A stretch of 64,000 bases of DNA from Komagataella phaffii GS115 (taxonomy: Eukaryota > Ascomycota > Pichiomycetes > Pichiales > Pichiaceae): positions 496,001 to 560,000 of the forward strand of contig NC_012966.1 in assembly GCF_000027005.1 (NCBI RefSeq), in the 5' to 3' direction. The first letter of the stretch is position 1, and each line of letters begins with the position of its first letter. Of this stretch, positions 61,840 through 64,000 are shown in pieces. A model generated the notes under the pieces. That model ran no database searches and had not been told where the DNA came from. It saw nothing but the letters and a program-made list of their open reading frames with translations. The position numbers and the translations under genes are program-made.

Positions 61840-63405
61840 CTATTTCTTTTGCTTCTTGGATTTTTTGTCCTTCTTTTCCTTCTTCTCTTTCTTCTCCTTT
61901 TTCTCCTTTTTCTCCTTCTTCTCCTTCTTTTCTTTCTTTTCTTTCTTCTCTTTCTTGTCCTTCTTGTCCTTCTTATGTTTCTTTGGCTTCTCTTCCTCCT
62001 CTTCCTCTTCTTCCTCAGATTCGTCTCTCTTTCGCTTCTTTTCGACGGTGTCCTCTTCACTGTCAGATTCATCATCAGAATCTTCATCCTTAACTGATTC
62101 AGGTACAGCATCGGCATCAGCATTGTAAGCTGGTGCTTCAGTCAATTCAACCTTTTTCTGTTCACGGACAAGTCTAGTAGTAGTTCTTAAATCACGACCT
62201 TCCAGGGTACTCAATCTAGACTCGACCTTAGCCCTAAAGTCAAGACCAACGTCACCAGAGTCATCACGGTCTTCAGAGAGTGCATCGTAACGCAGAGAAA
62301 CAGCAGCTTTAGCGGCAAGAACACGGGCAATTTTACCCTTGTTCTTACCGGAGGCTTGTCCAACTAATGAGGCATGATACAATAAACCATACTTAGGTGT
62401 GTCATGTTTAGTTTTCAAAGCTCTGAACAAAGCCTTTTCAGCACCCAGAATCTGGATAGTAGAAGCTGGAGCCTTGGCCAACGAAATCAAAGATCCGGCA
62501 TGGGCGATTAAACGGGCACCAACAAGTTCTCCAACCAGGACTGTCAAATTAGGAGCAATGGCCTTCATTCTGGAACTCAGATAATTAGATAATTGTTCTC
62601 TGTAAGCGGCGAATTCAACAATTTGTTCGGCTAATGCCTTGATGTTCTCTAAATCTATGTCGGTAATTTCAGTACCCATGGAAACTTCTGCAGCGGTCTT
62701 AACCTGTTGTTCAACTTCTTCAGGTAAAATTTCACTCAAGTCAGTGTCCTGAGCATTGGTTCTAACGCCCATAGTCAAAATGATACGAGCATAGGCCACA
62801 GAATCTGTAACAATCTTAGCCAGTTCAGGGAAATGCCATCCGTACCATTCCTTACTACGCATGGCATATGTGTTCAATTCCTTGTCCAGATCGTCAAGCA
62901 AGGCAATCGCTTGAACAATCATTGTATCAACTTTATCCGCAGAAAATTTCAACTTATGACGGCCGATCGAGTGAGCAAGACCCAGAGACATGGTTGAAAG
63001 ATCCTTGTCTGAAAGACCAGGGAGCAACTCTGGTAAATATTCTCTGACAGCTCTGTACAAGTCCAAAGTTACGGCATCTGAGACGACGGAGAAGTTTAAT
63101 CCTAACTTGTTAACGGCATTAGCCAACTTGGTATCCGAAACAATCAGAGTAGACTTCTTATCGGACTTAGCCTCTTCCAAAAGCTTCTGAAGTTGGTTGG
63201 AGACTTTACCATCAATAACTGCGGTAGCCTCTTCTAAAGCATTGGCGGCAGAACTGAACTTGGAGAATGCGGCCACTTTGAACTGGTTGACAACTTTGTC
63301 AGCCGAGTTAAGATCCTGGATCAGAGTTGAAGATTTGTAGATCTTCTTATCTGAAGCCTTTAGGAGTGCATAACCGGCTGCAGTTTCTGTTAACACGTAA
63401 GCCAT
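61840..63405 (-). CDS. NOP58: box C/D snoRNP core protein Nop58
   Basis: 521 residues (S. cerevisiae 511). Order: NOP5NT domain (about 1-70), NOSIC coiled-coil (about 160-215) and snoRNA-binding Nop domain (about 255-405) with [42 protein letters not shown] (quoted in part). The C-terminal tail from about 440 is acidic, then a long KKE/KKD repeat as in yeast Nop58. With Nop56, Snu13 and fibrillarin/Nop1 it forms 2'-O-methylation guide particles in the nucleolus. The tail is encoded by an 89-bp pure pyrimidine tract (61868-61956 on the plus strand), and open frames seen there on the other strand are by-products of the repeat. Confidence 0.97.
   Translation of the reverse strand: MAYVLTETAAGYALLKASDKKIYKSSTLIQDLNSADKVVNQFKVAAFSKFSSAANALEEATAVIDGKVSNQLQKLLEEAKSDKKSTLIVSDTKLANAVNKLGLNFSVVSDAVTLDLYRAVREYLPELLPGLSDKDLSTMSLGLAHSIGRHKLKFSADKVDTMIVQAIALLDDLDKELNTYAMRSKEWYGWHFPELAKIVTDSVAYARIILTMGVRTNAQDTDLSEILPEEVEQQVKTAAEVSMGTEITDIDLENIKALAEQIVEFAAYREQLSNYLSSRMKAIAPNLTVLVGELVGARLIAHAGSLISLAKAPASTIQILGAEKALFRALKTKHDTPKYGLLYHASLVGQASGKNKGKIARVLAAKAAVSLRYDALSEDRDDSGDVGLDFRAKVESRLSTLEGRDLRTTTRLVREQKKVELTEAPAYNADADAVPESVKDEDSDDESDSEEDTVEKKRKRDESEEEEEEEEEKPKKHKKDKKDKKEKKEKKEKKEKKEKKEKKEKKEKKEKKDKKSKKQKK
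61868..61956. repeat. homopyrimidine-homopurine tract in NOP58 tail
   Basis: 89 bp with only C and T on the plus strand, built from repeated KKE/KEK codons (AAG, AAA, GAG, GAA) on the other. Sequence of this kind can adopt triplex (H-DNA) form and slip in replication. Confidence 0.75.
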
Positions 63406-63691
63406 CTTTACTTGTAGTATGTCCTGTTTAGATTACCTGGTAACAGAAATTTTCACTGTGATTTTTTTATCAAATTTTTTTTCTTTGGAGCAGAGTAGAA
63501 ACTTTCTCGCGGTGCTCACAACCACTGATCTTTGGTGGTGTTTGGATGATCGACTTTTAGAAGGCACCTTCCAAGACGCGCGGCGCCGGTTGTGATCTAT
63601 ATTATAATAATATATTTGAAGGTCTTTCACAGTCGTCTCTTTGCCAACTTTCCTCTTAGTTGTACGACAGTTTTGAGGGTGGACTAACGAT

Positions 63692-64000
63692 ATGAGCCCT
63701 CCTAGTAAGCGAGTTAAGCCCGGTGGTAGGAGAAGAACTTATTTTTTCAAGCCCGAAGACTCGTTAACAACCAATCAAGAGGAAGATGTATTGCCTCTTG
63801 CCCAATCCACCGGGCTTCAGAACTCTTTAGAGAACACAATGACACCAACAAGGCCTAGAAAACGCGTTTCCAAAATTACTGAGACCTTGAGAAATAGAAA
63901 GTTGAATGGCCTGAGTTCTGATGATATGGTATTTTGGCAAGGGACGCCTAAATCGGATTCGATATCATCACTTTCGCCAGACAAACCTACCACACATAAC
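63692..64000 (+). CDS. uncharacterised protein, 5' part only (runs off window)
   Basis: An ATG at 63692 opens a frame of 103 codons without stop to the window edge. The visible protein is basic and Pro/Ser-rich: MSPPSKRVKPGGRRRTYFF, then TPTRPRKRVSKITETLRNRKL and SSDDMVFWQGTPKSD. This looks like a disordered nuclear protein with TP sites (TPTRP, QGTPKS) suited to a proline-directed kinase. It is divergent from NOP58 (286-bp promoter between them). No family recognised from this fragment. Confidence 0.65.
   Translation, partial: MSPPSKRVKPGGRRRTYFFKPEDSLTTNQEEDVLPLAQSTGLQNSLENTMTPTRPRKRVSKITETLRNRKLNGLSSDDMVFWQGTPKSDSISSLSPDKPTTHN

Noticed and set aside
61637..62128. Overlapping plus-strand frames rich in Phe/Ser/Leu opposite the NOP58 tail
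   Set aside because: They arise from the C/T repeat coding for Lys/Glu on the other strand; no homology or independent start signals.
1..64000. Transposons, LTRs, CRISPR arrays, viral insertions, toxin or defence clusters
   Set aside because: No integrase, reverse transcriptase, transposase, terminal repeats or spacer arrays were seen; genes are standard yeast housekeeping genes.

Overview
The window is ordinary nuclear DNA of a budding yeast: intron-poor, AT-leaning and gene-dense, with short introns carrying TACTAAC branch points. Protein content and gene order point to a methylotrophic yeast of the Komagataella (Pichia pastoris) type. A probable complex I accessory subunit (lost in Saccharomyces), a lone 5S rRNA gene outside any rDNA unit, and many short blocks whose order matches Saccharomyces cerevisiae all fit. 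The species call is inference. I see no transposon, CRISPR array, viral insertion or secondary-metabolite cluster.

Layout. 0-10 kb: tRNA-Arg(UCU), CSM3, a complex I subunit, a YHR202W-like metallophosphatase, intron-containing RPS4, FMP10, FAU1, a branched-chain aminotransferase and PCC1. 10-20 kb: MSS116, intron-containing SLY1, a small zinc-cluster protein, RRF1, MSC7. 19.6-35 kb: VMA10 (three introns), BCD1, RQC1, IPI1 (one intron), BRL1, a delta-9 desaturase, SAM35, STE12, KSP1, GPI8, CIN4. 35-48 kb: KAP95 with a likely 5'UTR intron, CAX4, 5S rRNA, a PFK2/FBPase2-like protein with a dead phosphatase half, RPL26, an unknown gene, SGD1, MSP1. 48-64 kb: a 1 kb gap holding a nested inverted repeat, a GATA factor with one intron, CYB2, an unknown gene, FCF2, a C2H2 protein, FRS2, an STB2/STB6-like gene, FAR3 (named largely by gene order), NOP58, and the start of an unknown gene at the right edge.

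The genes are housekeeping functions in many pathways: ribosome biogenesis (RPS4, RPL26, IPI1, BCD1, FCF2, SGD1, NOP58), mitochondria (RRF1, MSS116, SAM35, MSP1, CYB2, complex I subunit), secretory pathway and GPI anchors (SLY1, GPI8, CAX4), nuclear envelope and transport (BRL1, KAP95), and mating or signalling (STE12, FAR3, KSP1). They do not form one functional cluster. The most informative points are the splitting of VMA10 with a first coding exon of only ATG, an acidic tail on RPS4, loss of all three expected bisphosphatase catalytic residues in the YLR345W-like protein, the overlapping BRL1/desaturase boundary, and the preserved ancestral gene order. I found no convincing wholly new system.

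Several reading frames here are open from TTG codons upstream of the real ATG. Starts below were checked against the nucleotide sequence.
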